A stretch of DNA of 64,000 nucleotides from Cladopsammia gracilis (GCA_022457155.1 JAJGOT010000138.1:590001-654000); one strand, 5' to 3'; shown: positions 23,713 through 34,384, counted from the first letter of the stretch. Program-made: numbers and translations. The notes: generated from the letters alone by a model not told the origin.

Positions 23713-25614
23713 CAACAACAACAACAACAACACTTTGTTAAATAACAAATATTAACGTTTTAAATAGTACCTACCCACAAATAGTTGAAAAACTAGTCGA
23801 GGCGGGTAGGTATATTTAAGTTAGGCTTATTACGAGGGTTCAGGTTACAGCAGTTTAGATTAAAATATTAAATTAAAAACAGTAAAGAAAGTAGAAAGAG
23901 ATTACACTATACTGGTCGTAGTTACAGGATTGGTACAGTTTACAAGTTTTTAATTAATTCAAGAATTGAAGATGGTGTAAGATACAAATTTTCTTGTTTG
24001 AAAATATTAATAAGCGTTTCATGTATTTGTTTCTTAAATAAGTTTCTACTGGCAGATTTTTTGATATTGTCAGGTAAAGCATTCCATAGCCGCACGCCAA
24101 ATCGGGAAAGTGAATTCTTTAGTTGTTCAAGACGAGAAGACATGACATAAAATTTATTAGTAGTTGCTGATCTGGTGTTGTAGGAATGTATATCTGAGAC
24201 ATGGGTAAATAGATTTTGAATAGGAAGAGGAGCTAGCTTGTTTTGAACATCATACATTAAACAAGAAACAGATTCGACATAAAGAAAATGAACAGGCAAA
24301 ATATTAAGAGTAACAAAAAAAGGAATAGCATGTTCACACTTTGAAGAAAAATTTATCAAACGTATGACCCGCTTCTGAAGGAGAAGAAGCTTATCTAAGG
24401 TTGACTTATCCAAGGTTTCGAAATATCACATAATTAGATTTCTTAGCATTTAGGGTTAATTTGATTACTGTCAACCATTCGCAGAGTTTATTTAACTCAA
24501 CATTTACTTCTAATTCTACGGATTTAAGATTTTTATTACTATACAAGATACTGGTGTCATCAGCAAATAAATAAAACTTGAACTTATCTGAACAGTTTGT
24601 GATATCATTTTTATACAACAAAAAGAGCAATCCGTGGGAGCCTTTTCAGAAATATGGGGGCCAATGTTAGTTGTCTGTGAACGAGATTTAAGATAAGACT
24701 ATCCCTCTTATTCTATAATGATATAATTTCTGGAGAAGAATTTCATGATTTACTGTATCGACCGCCTTCATTAAAAAGCCCCTTTGGGGAAAGGTAATAA
24801 AGTATGTATGTATTTAAGTCAATAAAGATGCCGCAGGTATACAACTTATTGTCCATGTTGTTTTGAATAGTGTTAATAATATGTAGCGTTGCATGCTGAG
24901 TGGAATGTTTCTCTCTAAAGCCATATTGAGATGGCACAAGAATATCTGTCTTACTCAAATAAGATTTTAGACGCGCATACATCAATCTTTCAAAGATTCT
25001 ATTAAAATTTGAGAGAAGTAAAATGGGTCGGTAATTACTAGGGTCTGTCTCGTCACCATCTTTGTATATCGGAATCACTTTTGCGTGTTTAAGTTGGTAG
25101 GATAACTTCCTAACTCAATTGAAGTATTAAATATATTTGCTAAAAGATAAGAAAGAATACTACTGGCGGATTTCAGAATACGAGTTGGACACGAATACAG
25201 ACCATGTGCTTTATTGTTCGGAATAGACAGAATTTCTATTCGAACCTCATACGGAGTCACAGGGGCACAAAAGAAATAATTAAGGAAACTGGTTTGGTGA
25301 TAATAATCAGCTAAATGGTGTGGCGATTGAGGCAACTTGGAAGCTAGCTTGTGTCCAACAGAGGCGAAATGACTATTAAGAATATTGGCGATCTGAGATG
25401 GGTCTTGTGTGAGACCACTATTATCGGGTTTTTTGATTTTGCTGACGGATTTACGATTCCTTCTTCTGTTTAGCAGATTATTGATACCTTCCCATGTCTT
25501 CTTAATACTCGATAAGTTAGTGTCACAGTACTTGTGAAAGTACAGTTTTTGACTTAGACGAGTTAATGTTAGAATATGATTTCTATATAATTTGTATTTC
25601 TCTGTTTCGGACAA
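23713..25614 (-). mobile_element. CR1/L2-like LINE, internally deleted, inserted in the recombinase gene
   Basis: On the minus strand there are four open pieces in normal LINE order: a linker/N-RT piece (25614-25075, with IPNNKAHGLYSCPTRILK), RT fingers (25078-24743, IPIYKDGDETDPSNYRPILL, QYGFREKHST), RT palm (24630-24406, FYLFADDTSILY with FADD) and the C-terminal tail (24413-23940, SYNTRSAT, FGVRLWNALPDNIKKS). Sequence between the fingers and palm is missing, so RT activity is lost. The 3' end is a (GTT)n tail, seen as CAA repeats at 23713-23732. Boundaries in the recombinase gene are approximate at the 25.61 kb side. Confidence 0.75.
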
Positions 25615-25850
25615 TACCTGGTGTAGCTGCCGTCTTCACTCAACTCAGCCTGTCGGAAGTTGGATACTGTGGCAGTTGCCGTGGGACCTGGCCTTTGTGC
25701 GTTTTCCATTAAACAACAGCAATGCGAAAGTCTCGCACAGTGATAAATTCCGGCCGACTCGTGAGGTGTCCAGTGCTGTTCTTGTTAAGAATTGTTATGG
25801 CCTCTTTGGCTGGTTCTGTTGACATCAAGTCGTTAATAGTAGATGGTGGT
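25615..25850 (-). pseudogene. Tyrosine recombinase-like gene, middle part (split copy)
   Basis: The minus strand reads STINDLMSTEPAKEAITIL, RPEFITVRDF, then after a one-base shift ENAQRPGPTATATVSNF. The QRPG block resembles the first catalytic arginine box of cnidarian-type tyrosine recombinases. It abuts the gypsy target duplication on one side and the LINE on the other. Confidence 0.6.
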
Positions 25851-26054
25851 TGTAGTACCACGCGGTTAATAATAAAAACTCCGTTTATTCCCGAGCGTTA
25901 CATGTCCATTTCAGCTCCGATTCACAACGCGAACTAACCGAATAAATTACAACATACCGTACTTATATACATGCAAATAAGGAATCTCACGTGTGCATTA
26001 ACATTTCATTCATTCCTTCGCTTCAACGTGCGCGTTAACACTCTGTACACTACA
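25851..26054 (-). repeat. 3' LTR of the gypsy element
   Basis: 204 bp, TG...CA ends, read as identical to 30480-30683. Confidence 0.95.
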
Positions 26055-26065
26055 TTCCCTCCTTC
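26055..26065 (-). other. Polypurine tract of the gypsy element
   Basis: On the element strand, GAAGGAGGGAA sits directly before the 3' LTR, where plus-strand DNA synthesis is primed. Confidence 0.75.
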
Positions 26066-26178
26066 GAGTAAACGCATGCATGCCGGTACTGAATTTAACT
26101 AAACAAGAAAGCGAAGTCTTTTAAGGCTGCAAAGCCCTTAACGTCCAAAATAAAGTCTTTGAAACGTCGAGTCCTTAG

Positions 26179-29100
26179 TCACATAACAAAGTCCTTAAAT
26201 CGTATAGGTTTCCGAACTTGACGTGTCGACCTACGAATACTCTCCTGCTGCTGGTGGACCTCTGGCTCTTTGCAGCCACGATCGTTTTGTTCACTTTCCT
26301 TGTCCGCTTCTGCTCCTGGTAATTCTTGCCTTTGTACCTCCTCCGCGTCATCTGCATGAGCGCCTTCTCTCTCACCGTCATCTGCATAGCTGCTAGCACT
26401 CTCCTGGACATTGTACTTCTTAACAAATGCTGTATTACGCTTGAACTCGACTCCCGCGTCATTCTTGACTGTAACCTCACTTCCTGTCTTCTGGACAACT
26501 TTGAAAGGGCTAGGACAGAAATTACTTGACAACTTGTTCGACTTCTCGGCCCTCAGCAGTACTTCATCACCCACTTTTATCAGCTTGGTCACAGCGCCTC
26601 TCCTTTCGTCTGCATATGCCTTTCCTTTCAACTTACTCGACCAGTCCTTATCACGGATTTCTTCTCTTGAGACATCGACAGTCTCTCTTCTCAATTCCGG
26701 CAGCTTGGATCTCATTTCCCGTCCAAACATTAAGGAAAAAGGTGTGGCCCCTGTAGTAACCTGTGGGGTAGATCTGTACGCCGTAAGCCACGTAACCAAT
26801 TCGGAACGCCAATTCTTCTTTTCCACATTCGCGATCTGGAGACACTTGAGCAGAGAGCGATTCTGACGTTCAACCTCGCCGTTGGCTTGAGGCCATAGGG
26901 GCGTAGTCCTCCGATGCTCGACACCCTGCGTCCGGAGAAACGTTTCGAACTCTTCCGACACAAACTGAGGACCATTATCTGTCCTTAAGGAGGAAGGCAC
27001 ACCAAATCGGGCAAACCTGGGGTGGATGGCCTCAATAATCTTTGCACTCGTCGTGGACCTCAAGACAGCAACCTCCAAGAATCTACTGAAATAATCCACT
27101 ACCACTAACATACTTTCCCCCGTAGGCAGTGGTCCTAACAGATCCGCGCTAATATCTTGCCAAGGAGCAGTAGGAGGCAAAACACGAGACATTGGCTCTG
27201 GGGGCCCAAATCCCCCCACCACTTGGCAACCATGACAAGCTTTACACAGTTTCTCCACATCGCTATCCATCTTTGGCCACCAGACCTTGCTACGTAATCT
27301 AGCCTTCGTCTTAACTATGCCCTGGTGACCCTCATGGGCAATCTTAAGGACTCGGTCGCGCAGGATCTTGGGAATGACTATCCTCGTACCACGGAGTAAG
27401 AGTTCACCGTAAACGCATAGCTCATCCTTGACATGCAGATAAGAAGCAACGGCCGTGCAATGGCTCCAGTTCCCAGACCTCACGCACCCTTTTACCGTGC
27501 TCAGTTCCTCATCATCATAAGAGGCTTGCTCTATCTCTTTGGCTGAAAGTGCAACTGGTACACTGTTCTCCACGATCGCTCTGACCCAGTCAAATTCTTC
27601 GCCTTTATCCAGGTACTTGTCGGAATTCAACCTTGACAATGCATCAGCGATATTTGCCTTTCCCGGACGGTAAACAACCTTGAAGTCGTACGACTGCAGG
27701 CGCAAAACCCATCTTTCTATTCGCGCACAGGGCTTTGAAGTGGCTGAATAAATGCGTTCCAGGGGCTTATGGTCGGTTTCCAACTCAAAGTGCTGTCCAC
27801 ATACATAGATGTTAAATCGCTCACACGCCCACACTAGCGCCAAGGCCTCCTTTTCTGTCTGACTGTACCGCCTTTCAACATCTGACAAGCTTCTCGACGC
27901 ATACGCGATGACCCTCCACACATCTCCCTGTAACTGTGCGAGTACTGCGCCGAGACCAACTGGCGAAGCATCTGCGATAATTCTTGTCCTGCAACCGACT
28001 TTGTAGTACGCCAACGTATCTGCATGCGTGATCATTTGCTTTAACCTTTCAAAAGCAAATTGCTGTTCCGCCTCCCATACAAACTTAGCGGCTTTTCTTG
28101 TTAGCTCCTGTATAGGTCTCGCTACCGACGCTACATCCGGCATAAACTTCGCAGAGTACTGCACTAGGCCCATAAACGACCTGACCTCACTGGCGTCCTT
28201 TGGGGCTCTCGCGTCTCGGATAGCTGCAATCTTTTCCTCGCTCGGGTTGATACCATCACTAGTCAACTCGTGCCCGAAGAAAGTTAGTTTTGATAAACGG
28301 AACTCACACTTGTTGCCATTAAGCGTCAACCCGACCTGTCTTAGCCTGTCCAGCACCGCAAAAAGCCTCCTATCGTGCTCTTCCACACCGTTCCCATGAA
28401 TAATCAAATCATCGGCTATATTCGCCACGCCCTCACAACCCCTCAGCACATCTCTAACTATCTGCTGGTACTTCTCTGGGGCAGATGTCACGCCGAACAT
28501 CAGACGCTTATACCGATATAAGCCACGATGGGTCACAAACGTCGTAATATGTCGGCTGTCCTCGCTAAGGAGAATTTGGTGAAAACCCCACTTTAAATCA
28601 ACCTTGCTGAACACTGTGCTTCCATTTAAATCGTGCAAAAGTTCTTCTACGGTAGGAATTGGATGTCTCTCTCTGATAATCGCTTCGTTTGCACGACGCA
28701 TGTCGACGCAAACCCTGACGTCACCATCACTCTTCGGGACAACCACTAAAGGAGAAATCCAGCCAGACGGACCTTCCGGCACCTCCTCAATAATGTCTGC
28801 TTGCAGGAGCTCGTCCAGCTTCTCGTCCACTTTCTCGCGCAGGCCAAACGGTATCCTACGTACTGGCTGTGCAACAGGTTTCACGGATTCATCCATGTGG
28901 AGTTTCAGCTCATAATCTTTGAGAAGACCGATCCCGGTAAACAAACCTTGATATCTTCGACGAATATCATCTTCGGAATGTTCACATACCACACTGTTCG
29001 CTTGAAGAGGGCCAATATGCAACAAACCGAGTACCTCCGCAGTTTCTCGCCCCAACAGAGTGCGCCCGTCACCTTTAATAACCACAAAATCAGCTTGACA

Positions 29101-30435
29101 ATCAGCGTTACTACTGGCCGACACAACACTCGCAGAGAACGTTCCAAGAGTCGGTAACGGTTCCGTACTTCCATAGGTAAACAACACCTTAGCTGCACGG
29201 CGAGATTCGCACTGGATTCCATTAGCTTTCAACCAATTCCAGGTTTGCTGGCCCATTAGGTTACACGTAGCTCCGGAGTCAATCAGTACGCTAGACAAGT
29301 CTACTCCCCCAACATTGAGAGTCACGAACACATTATCCATACTCAAATGATCACTGCTCTGGCCAACAGTGAATGCGAAGTCAGGACTCTGTCTAATTCC
29401 ACCGGCCGACAACCTCTCACCCCCCACGGAGTTTGCTTCGTTGCCCACATCATCGCGTCCGCCACGATTAGCGCCTCTGCCGGTCCTGCTGCTCTTTCCT
29501 TTTTCAAACTTTCTTCCTCCATTCCGGTGCCCCTGCGAACATCTAATTTGAAAATGTCCTATCTTTCCACACTTCCTACAGGCCTGATCACGCGCTGGGC
29601 AGCTTCTATCTCTGGCGAAGTGTCCTTCCCGGCCGCAACCATAACAAATCTTTGGCTTCTTGCCTCCTTTCGCGCCACCCACGTTCCTCGCGCCATTCGC
29701 GTTCCTCGCGCCACCCACGTTCCTCGCACCATCCGCGTTCCTTGCGCCACCCGCGTCGCTCGCGCCACCTGAACTTTTCCCGCCAACAGCGTTCACGTGA
29801 CTTTGATTCGAATTCTGTTCCATTTCCTTCAGCTGCCGACCAACGGCTTCCTGCGCCCTTGCAATTTTTAACAGACAATCCAGAGTTACTGAACCTTCCT
29901 GCTCCAGAAATTTGCGACGTAAATGGCTTGAGTAACACTTATCGATCACTTGGTCACGAATATAATCGTCCTCAAGTACTCCAAAATCGCAGCTCGCCGC
30001 CCGTTGTCGAAGCCTACAAACAAATTGGTCCACCGTTTCATCACCAGCTTGTGCGATCTGTCTGAACAAATGCCTTTCAAACGGCACATTTGACTTTGGA
30101 ACGAAATAGTCATCCAATACCCTCATCGTCTCTTCGAAGGTAGCGCTTTCCTCCTCGTTGACAAGTGTAAAATATATTTCCTGGACATCGACACCCGCCG
30201 CGTGTAATAGGAGAGCTCTTTTCTGTGCGTCCACGGTCACCCCTTTTCCTGTCAAGTACAATCCAAACGACCGCTTCCATTTCTTCCACCTCTGACTAAT
30301 ACCATGCGGATCGCCCTTCGGATCAAACGAAACTAGCGAACCGACATCCACAGAAACCATCACGGACACGCCACTCGATCCCGCATCGTTGCTTGTACCG
30401 CCTGATTCACCCGTAGCGCTGTCTCCTCCCGGCAT
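26179..30435 (-). CDS. Gag-Pol polyprotein of the gypsy retrotransposon
   Basis: 1418 codons from an ATG at 30435 about 45 bases inside the 5' LTR. The capsid-like Gag occupies roughly residues 30-210, followed by a low-complexity linker of GGARN/VGGARN repeats (228-257). Two CCHC zinc knuckles lie at 264-299, the aspartic protease motif DSGAT at 386-390, and the reverse transcriptase at about 520-700 with IADD at 673-676. RNase H is at about 818-935 (TDHKPLE, ADALSR), then the integrase with an HHCC zinc finger (1034-1070) and the DDE triad D1098, D1153, E1189 with 35 residues between the last two. Gag and Pol are in one frame with no frameshift. All catalytic residues I can check are present, so it is probably functional. 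Confidence 0.95.
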   Translation of the reverse strand: MPGGDSATGESGGTSNDAGSSGVSVMVSVDVGSLVSFDPKGDPHGISQRWKKWKRSFGLYLTGKGVTVDAQKRALLLHAAGVDVQEIYFTLVNEEESATFEETMRVLDDYFVPKSNVPFERHLFRQIAQAGDETVDQFVCRLRQRAASCDFGVLEDDYIRDQVIDKCYSSHLRRKFLEQEGSVTLDCLLKIARAQEAVGRQLKEMEQNSNQSHVNAVGGKSSGGASDAGGARNADGARNVGGARNANGARNVGGAKGGKKPKICYGCGREGHFARDRSCPARDQACRKCGKIGHFQIRCSQGHRNGGRKFEKGKSSRTGRGANRGGRDDVGNEANSVGGERLSAGGIRQSPDFAFTVGQSSDHLSMDNVFVTLNVGGVDLSSVLIDSGATCNLMGQQTWNWLKANGIQCESRRAAKVLFTYGSTEPLPTLGTFSASVVSASSNADCQADFVVIKGDGRTLLGRETAEVLGLLHIGPLQANSVVCEHSEDDIRRRYQGLFTGIGLLKDYELKLHMDESVKPVAQPVRRIPFGLREKVDEKLDELLQADIIEEVPEGPSGWISPLVVVPKSDGDVRVCVDMRRANEAIIRERHPIPTVEELLHDLNGSTVFSKVDLKWGFHQILLSEDSRHITTFVTHRGLYRYKRLMFGVTSAPEKYQQIVRDVLRGCEGVANIADDLIIHGNGVEEHDRRLFAVLDRLRQVGLTLNGNKCEFRLSKLTFFGHELTSDGINPSEEKIAAIRDARAPKDASEVRSFMGLVQYSAKFMPDVASVARPIQELTRKAAKFVWEAEQQFAFERLKQMITHADTLAYYKVGCRTRIIADASPVGLGAVLAQLQGDVWRVIAYASRSLSDVERRYSQTEKEALALVWACERFNIYVCGQHFELETDHKPLERIYSATSKPCARIERWVLRLQSYDFKVVYRPGKANIADALSRLNSDKYLDKGEEFDWVRAIVENSVPVALSAKEIEQASYDDEELSTVKGCVRSGNWSHCTAVASYLHVKDELCVYGELLLRGTRIVIPKILRDRVLKIAHEGHQGIVKTKARLRSKVWWPKMDSDVEKLCKACHGCQVVGGFGPPEPMSRVLPPTAPWQDISADLLGPLPTGESMLVVVDYFSRFLEVAVLRSTTSAKIIEAIHPRFARFGVPSSLRTDNGPQFVSEEFETFLRTQGVEHRRTTPLWPQANGEVERQNRSLLKCLQIANVEKKNWRSELVTWLTAYRSTPQVTTGATPFSLMFGREMRSKLPELRRETVDVSREEIRDKDWSSKLKGKAYADERRGAVTKLIKVGDEVLLRAEKSNKLSSNFCPSPFKVVQKTGSEVTVKNDAGVEFKRNTAFVKKYNVQESASSYADDGEREGAHADDAEEVQRQELPGAEADKESEQNDRGCKEPEVHQQQESIRRSTRQVRKPIRFKDFVM

Positions 30436-30457
30436 CTTTGCCCTTGAATCGTTGAAT

Positions 30458-30479
30458 GATTTCGAATCCTCGTCGCCAA
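30458..30479 (-). other. Putative primer-binding site
   Basis: On the element strand, ATTGGCGACGAGGATTCG directly follows the 5' LTR. The position fits a tRNA primer-binding site; I cannot identify the tRNA. Confidence 0.5.
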
Positions 30480-30683
30480 TGTAGTACCACGCGGTTAATA
30501 ATAAAAACTCCGTTTATTCCCGAGCGTTACATGTCCATTTCAGCTCCGATTCACAACGCGAACTAACCGAATAAATTACAACATACCGTACTTATATACA
30601 TGCAAATAAGGAATCTCACGTGTGCATTAACATTTCATTCATTCCTTCGCTTCAACGTGCGCGTTAACACTCTGTACACTACA
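30480..30683 (-). repeat. 5' LTR of the gypsy element
   Basis: Partner of 25851-26054. It should contain the promoter; the AT-rich CTTATATACATG is a possible TATA region. Confidence 0.95.
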
Positions 30684-30806
30684 GTGGTGGCAACCTTCTG
30701 GATACTTCAAGCACTTGCTCCCATTTCTTGTGACGGAACTTTCTAGAAATCGCTGAACCAGTGTTAATCGCAAACGTGCGAAGACTAATGCGAGAAAACA
30801 TCATGC
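30684..30806 (-). pseudogene. Tyrosine recombinase-like gene, N-terminal part (split copy)
   Basis: The minus strand from an ATG near 30806 reads MFSRISLRTFAINTGSAIS and then KKWEQVLEVSRRLPP. It ends exactly at the gypsy target duplication, in the frame that continues at 25850 once the retrotransposon is ignored. Upstream exons, if any, are not seen. Confidence 0.5.
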
Positions 30807-31771
30807 TAAAAAAATTGTTGGTAATCCAAAAAATGTACACCAAGGTCACTGTCACAGAGTGACTTGCAGCATTTTGTAGGTTTTCTAGAAACTTCCATTA
30901 AGTGGGTGTTTGTGGAAAGGAAACGCAGATAAATCATAAAAATTGCAAATGTTATTCAATATCTTCAAGTTCGGAACAAGTTCTTTCCACATCACAAACC
31001 TTCATAAATTTAATGAATCAGCTTGGTTTAAAAAAACTTTCAGCCTTTTCCAGTAATTAAGTATTATTATATTTACTCTATGGTTTAGATGATTTTCACG
31101 ATCATGTTCAACAAGAATAGGGCGCTGTCCTCAGATCAACTTTTGTTAGCGATTTTCTATTCCTTGGAGTTAACTTAATTCATATAAGAGACCGTCGATA
31201 TGTAGCCTAACCGACAAACTGCAAGGCTGATCTGACTACGTAGAAAAGTAGACTTGCGAGACACCAATACGATAGAAACCGATAAAGCAGGGTAGCAACC
31301 GCGGACAGCTGTTTCGCTTTGTTGGAGCTCGTCAGCACAGTGTAGCTTGTAGAAAACTAGAAACGACTACAAGCGACTACAAGAATGTAAATAGATTGCA
31401 CAATGATCGGTTCACAATATCAAGTTTCGTACCTTGGAACCAACTTGTCACCCGCATCACGCGTGCCACATCACGTGTTGCGGGGAACAAGCCGTCCCAA
31501 GATGTCATAATTCTCAGAAGGGGTGGAGCGGTGGAGGGGGGATCCCCTTCTGTATGACTTTGGGTCTCCACGGAGATGGGGGTGTCCATGATGAGGCCAT
31601 TGGAATGAAATATGTGCAAAGCATGTTGATTGTTTATTTTAAATCATGTGAACTTATATTCGTCAAACCATCAGAACACCACTTAGTTCAACTCCCCCAA
31701 CACAGATGCCGATCCTTTTCGGCCATGCTATATAACTACGGCGATTAGATGTGTCACTGTGTGAAATAGCG
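30807..31771. other. No recognisable gene
   Basis: Non-coding. The frames at 31377-31748 lack motifs and overlap on both strands. Confidence 0.55.
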
Positions 31772-31777
31772 CGTGTC

Positions 31778-32023
31778 TATGGGGCGCCGTTTGTAAAAAA
31801 AAATGATTTAGCTTAATTTTGTCATTTTTTCCATTATCTAATGAATAACGCTTTGTGATATGATATCATTGAAGACGCCATAAATTATTGCATATAAAAT
31901 CTTATTATTTCAAATCATGGTTTTATTATTTGATATAATAAACATTTATTTCATATAAAATCTTGTTATTTCAAATCATGACATTTATTATTTGATATAA
32001 TAAATTTTGATTTCAAATTTTTG
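31778..32023 (+). repeat. Left terminal inverted repeat of the outer transposon
   Basis: Complement of about 51525-51819. The right arm has one extra internal unit of about 50 bp. Confidence 0.85.
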
Positions 32024-32746
32024 ACTGAAAACAGACAACTCTTGCTCATTTACAGCCCGGTTGTGGCGTTCAACGCGTTGGTTGTGAACCGAGCTTCCCA
32101 CTATCACTGACCTTGCCTCCTCTCCCCAGGCTTCATTCATATCATACCATACGTCAACATTTTCTCCGCCGTGGTCCGTTCTCACACGAAAGGGACGTCC
32201 ATACTTACGCACTGCCTCTAAGTACAGTTGAAGAACAGTGTGCGCCTTGTTGTTAGTGGAGCAGCAGCCAAACACTACAAGCCGGCTGTACCCCTCGATG
32301 GCATGATGCAACACTATTCGCCATCGTACCAGCTTGTGGTTTCCGTCTATGTGCCAAACATAGTTTGGGCATGGTACCGAGTACACGCGTCTTCTTATTG
32401 GAGGGTGAAAACGTGACATTGGGCCAGCTGGGTTGTTTTGGTGAATAGCACTTCTAACTCTTGATCGTTGCACGTGGATACCGCGCGCCCTCAGATGACC
32501 CATTACCATTGCTTCTCCAGCATTGGGATGACTGGTCGAAATGACGTCGATTGCCTGATGAATCTCAGCCTCACTGACATCGGAAAATCGCTTATAATCG
32601 ATGTTGTAATCGCGGAAAGCTTTATACAAGGTGGGCCGGGAAATATGTAAAACACTGGCAATTTTCGATACAGGGATTTTTAGTTTTAAGAATGCTTCCA
32701 ACTGCTCTTTGTCGATACCCGTTCTTGGCCTCCCTTTTGACCTGGA
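31988..32746 (-). CDS. DDE integrase/transposase of the outer transposon (main exon, truncated C-terminus)
   Basis: The reading frame opens at a splice-acceptor-like TTTTATTCCAG just upstream of 32746 and reads SKGRPRTGIDKEQLEAFLK. A helix-turn-helix (VSKIASVLHISRPTLYKAFRDY) follows, then a linker and an rve-type catalytic core. The presumed triad is D in VWHIDGNHK, D in RVRTDHGGENVD and E in SVHNQRVERHNR, with 34 residues between the last two. The frame ends in the terminal repeat shortly after the catalytic E, where relatives continue for several dozen residues, so the C-terminus looks cut off by a deletion or lies in an unseen exon. A candidate first exon is at 51067-51234, on the far side of the Polinton. 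Confidence 0.75.
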   Translation of the reverse strand, partial: SRSKGRPRTGIDKEQLEAFLKLKIPVSKIASVLHISRPTLYKAFRDYNIDYKRFSDVSEAEIHQAIDVISTSHPNAGEAMVMGHLRARGIHVQRSRVRSAIHQNNPAGPMSRFHPPIRRRVYSVPCPNYVWHIDGNHKLVRWRIVLHHAIEGYSRLVVFGCCSTNNKAHTVLQLYLEAVRKYGRPFRVRTDHGGENVDVWYDMNEAWGEEARSVIVGSSVHNQRVERHNRAVNEQELSVFSQKFEIKIYYIK

Positions 32747-32749
32747 ATA

Positions 32750-33640
32750 AAATAACGTGTTGTCAATAGAACCGCCATTAATATGCACCTTAAATGGACT
32801 CCTTGAACCACTGTCCCTTGCGCGCGTCTATTATTGTTTTTCTTTCTTTAGTTGAAATTTCACAACCAAAATGGACAAAAAAATCAAATTATGAAAACTT
32901 AAACAACTTTAAATAGATAGCTTATACAGCCCAGTCTTAAAGATTGCAAAGATAGAATCAGATGAACAAAGACACTCGCGGGTTTAGCAATATCTGTATT
33001 ACAGAAAATGTCGCAAAGCACACTGGTTGAAGGTGTCCCTTTAAAGATTCGAGTCCCCACAGCCACGCGGAAACGGAAGATCTGGAAACGAAAATGATTA
33101 AAAATTCGAATTTCCCAATCTCCTTTCGACCTTTTTTGTGCCTGCCACTGAGGCTGAACTCAGGCTGAACTCAGGCTGCAGCCACGAAAACACTAAAGCG
33201 AACTTCGCTCAACCTGATTCGGTCAACGTTAGCCTACAAGTAAGTATAATATATATTTTTTAATATGTGCAAGAGACATATTCCATTGACGTACTTTCAT
33301 ACAGTCGAACCCCTACTATTAAGCGGCCGTCCTCGGGGAAATGGCAGGTGGCTGCTAATTAGGGGTACGCCGAATTATAGGTGGTCGCTTTATAGGGGTT
33401 CGACTGTATTAAAGGATTAGCGCAACATTTCCAAAGTAACGGACCTTCTTACTTTCGGAACTTTAGGGTACCTTTTCTGGATACCCGCTTGTAAGAGGTC
33501 GCTACAGTGACCATGGTACATCAGTCGCACAATAAACAAGGAAATTGTTTATTTATACAATGTCTTAAGACTATAATGATTCAATTTACGTTCATGACAT
33601 AATGTGCTTATAACATAACTCATTAAAAGTGAACTTTGAA
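32750..33640. other. Intron/non-coding part of the outer transposon
   Basis: No further integrase sequence is seen. It holds a 105-bp MITE (33302-33406). A short minus-strand exon-like stretch near 33705-33649 (acceptor-like TTATTCTCAG, then NTQGGSTSSDEDEMIK and a stop) is of unknown meaning. Confidence 0.4.
33302..33406. mobile_element. 105-bp MITE, Tc1/mariner- or pogo-like
   Basis: Termini CAGTCGAACCCCTA and TAGGGGTTCGACTG are perfect complements, flanked by TA on both sides (33300-33301 and 33407-33408). Confidence 0.85.
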
Positions 33641-33782
33641 ATACTTCCTTACTTTATCATTTCGTCTTCGTCTGACGAGGTGCTTCCTCCTTGTGTATTT
33701 GCTAACTGAGAATAACAAATTACAAAACGGAACAAGTGTCAAGAATAATGCCAAGCTGCCTTATATGAAGTTAGAGGGAGGG

Positions 33783-34105
33783 AGTAGATCGAAAAGGCCG
33801 GTTCTGGCTCACAGCAGAAATACGCCCAAAAACTTACCCTCAATCAAGCATAAACACGCCCAAAAAATTACCCACAAACTCAACACATTCCAACTCTTCC
33901 AAAACAATGCACCAACTCAACTCTCCCAAATCAATGCACATTTTCCTCAAGCAGAAATACGTTCACATCAAATTCCCCACTGGCTCAACACATTCCCACT
34001 CTCTCAAATCAATGCACACTTTCTTCAAGCAGAAATACGTTCACATCAAATTCCCCACTGGCTCAACACATTACTATTCTTCTCAAATCAATGCATACCT
34101 GCTAT
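33783..34105 (+). repeat. Left terminal inverted repeat of the Polinton, with internal minisatellite
   Basis: Matches the complement of about 50440-50689. After ~110 well-matched bases, both arms consist of units such as CTCAACACATTCCCACT, AAATCAATGCACA and AGCAGAAATACGTTC. On the left two ~75-bp units stand in tandem (about 33930-34085); unit number and order differ on the right. Confidence 0.9.
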
Positions 34106-34135
34106 ATGTCCTAAAAAGATATCTTCCATCTCAAA

Positions 34136-34384
34136 ATGGCAAGCAAACAACATGTAGCTGAGCTAAGTGAAGAGGACATCACTTTTTCCGAAGAACGGAG
34201 CGAAGGTGAATCTCCAACTACCTCTGACGAGGAATTCATTGTCTCTGATTCGGAGATGGAAGATGAAATTGACGTACTCTTTGAGTCATTTGTCAATCTG
34301 CAAGAGGAACAAAAGATTCTAACAAAGGCACTTGAAAAACAAAATGCTCTTCTTTGGGAAATCTATCAAAAATTGGCACTGTGA
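34136..34384 (+). CDS. Small acidic protein next to the Polinton left end
   Basis: 82 codons from an ATG preceded by CAAA. The N-terminal half is very rich in E, D and S. The C-terminal half (VNLQEEQKILTKALEKQ) looks like a short coiled coil. I do not recognise the family. It is the first gene inside the left terminal repeat and points rightwards, tail-to-tail with the PX-like gene. The open frame with acidic bias and a clear start argue for a real gene. Its function is unknown. Confidence 0.5.
   Translation: MASKQHVAELSEEDITFSEERSEGESPTTSDEEFIVSDSEMEDEIDVLFESFVNLQEEQKILTKALEKQNALLWEIYQKLAL

Larger units (their letters stand above)
25851..30683 (-). mobile_element. Intact gypsy/Ty3-type LTR retrotransposon
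   Basis: Two LTRs of 204 bp (25851-26054 and 30480-30683), which I read as identical, start TGTAGTACC and end CACTACA. They are flanked by the 5-bp duplication GTGGT (25846-25850 and 30684-30688). The element is transcribed on the minus strand. A purine tract (GAAGGAGGGAA on the minus strand, 26065-26055) precedes the 3' LTR, and TTGGCGACGAGG follows the 5' LTR at the primer-binding position. One uninterrupted Gag-Pol ORF fills the interior. Identical LTRs and an intact ORF indicate a very recent insertion and possible present-day activity. Confidence 0.95.

Noticed and set aside
31377..31748. Overlapping frames of 80 and 104 codons
   Set aside because: No motif and no relation to neighbouring elements.
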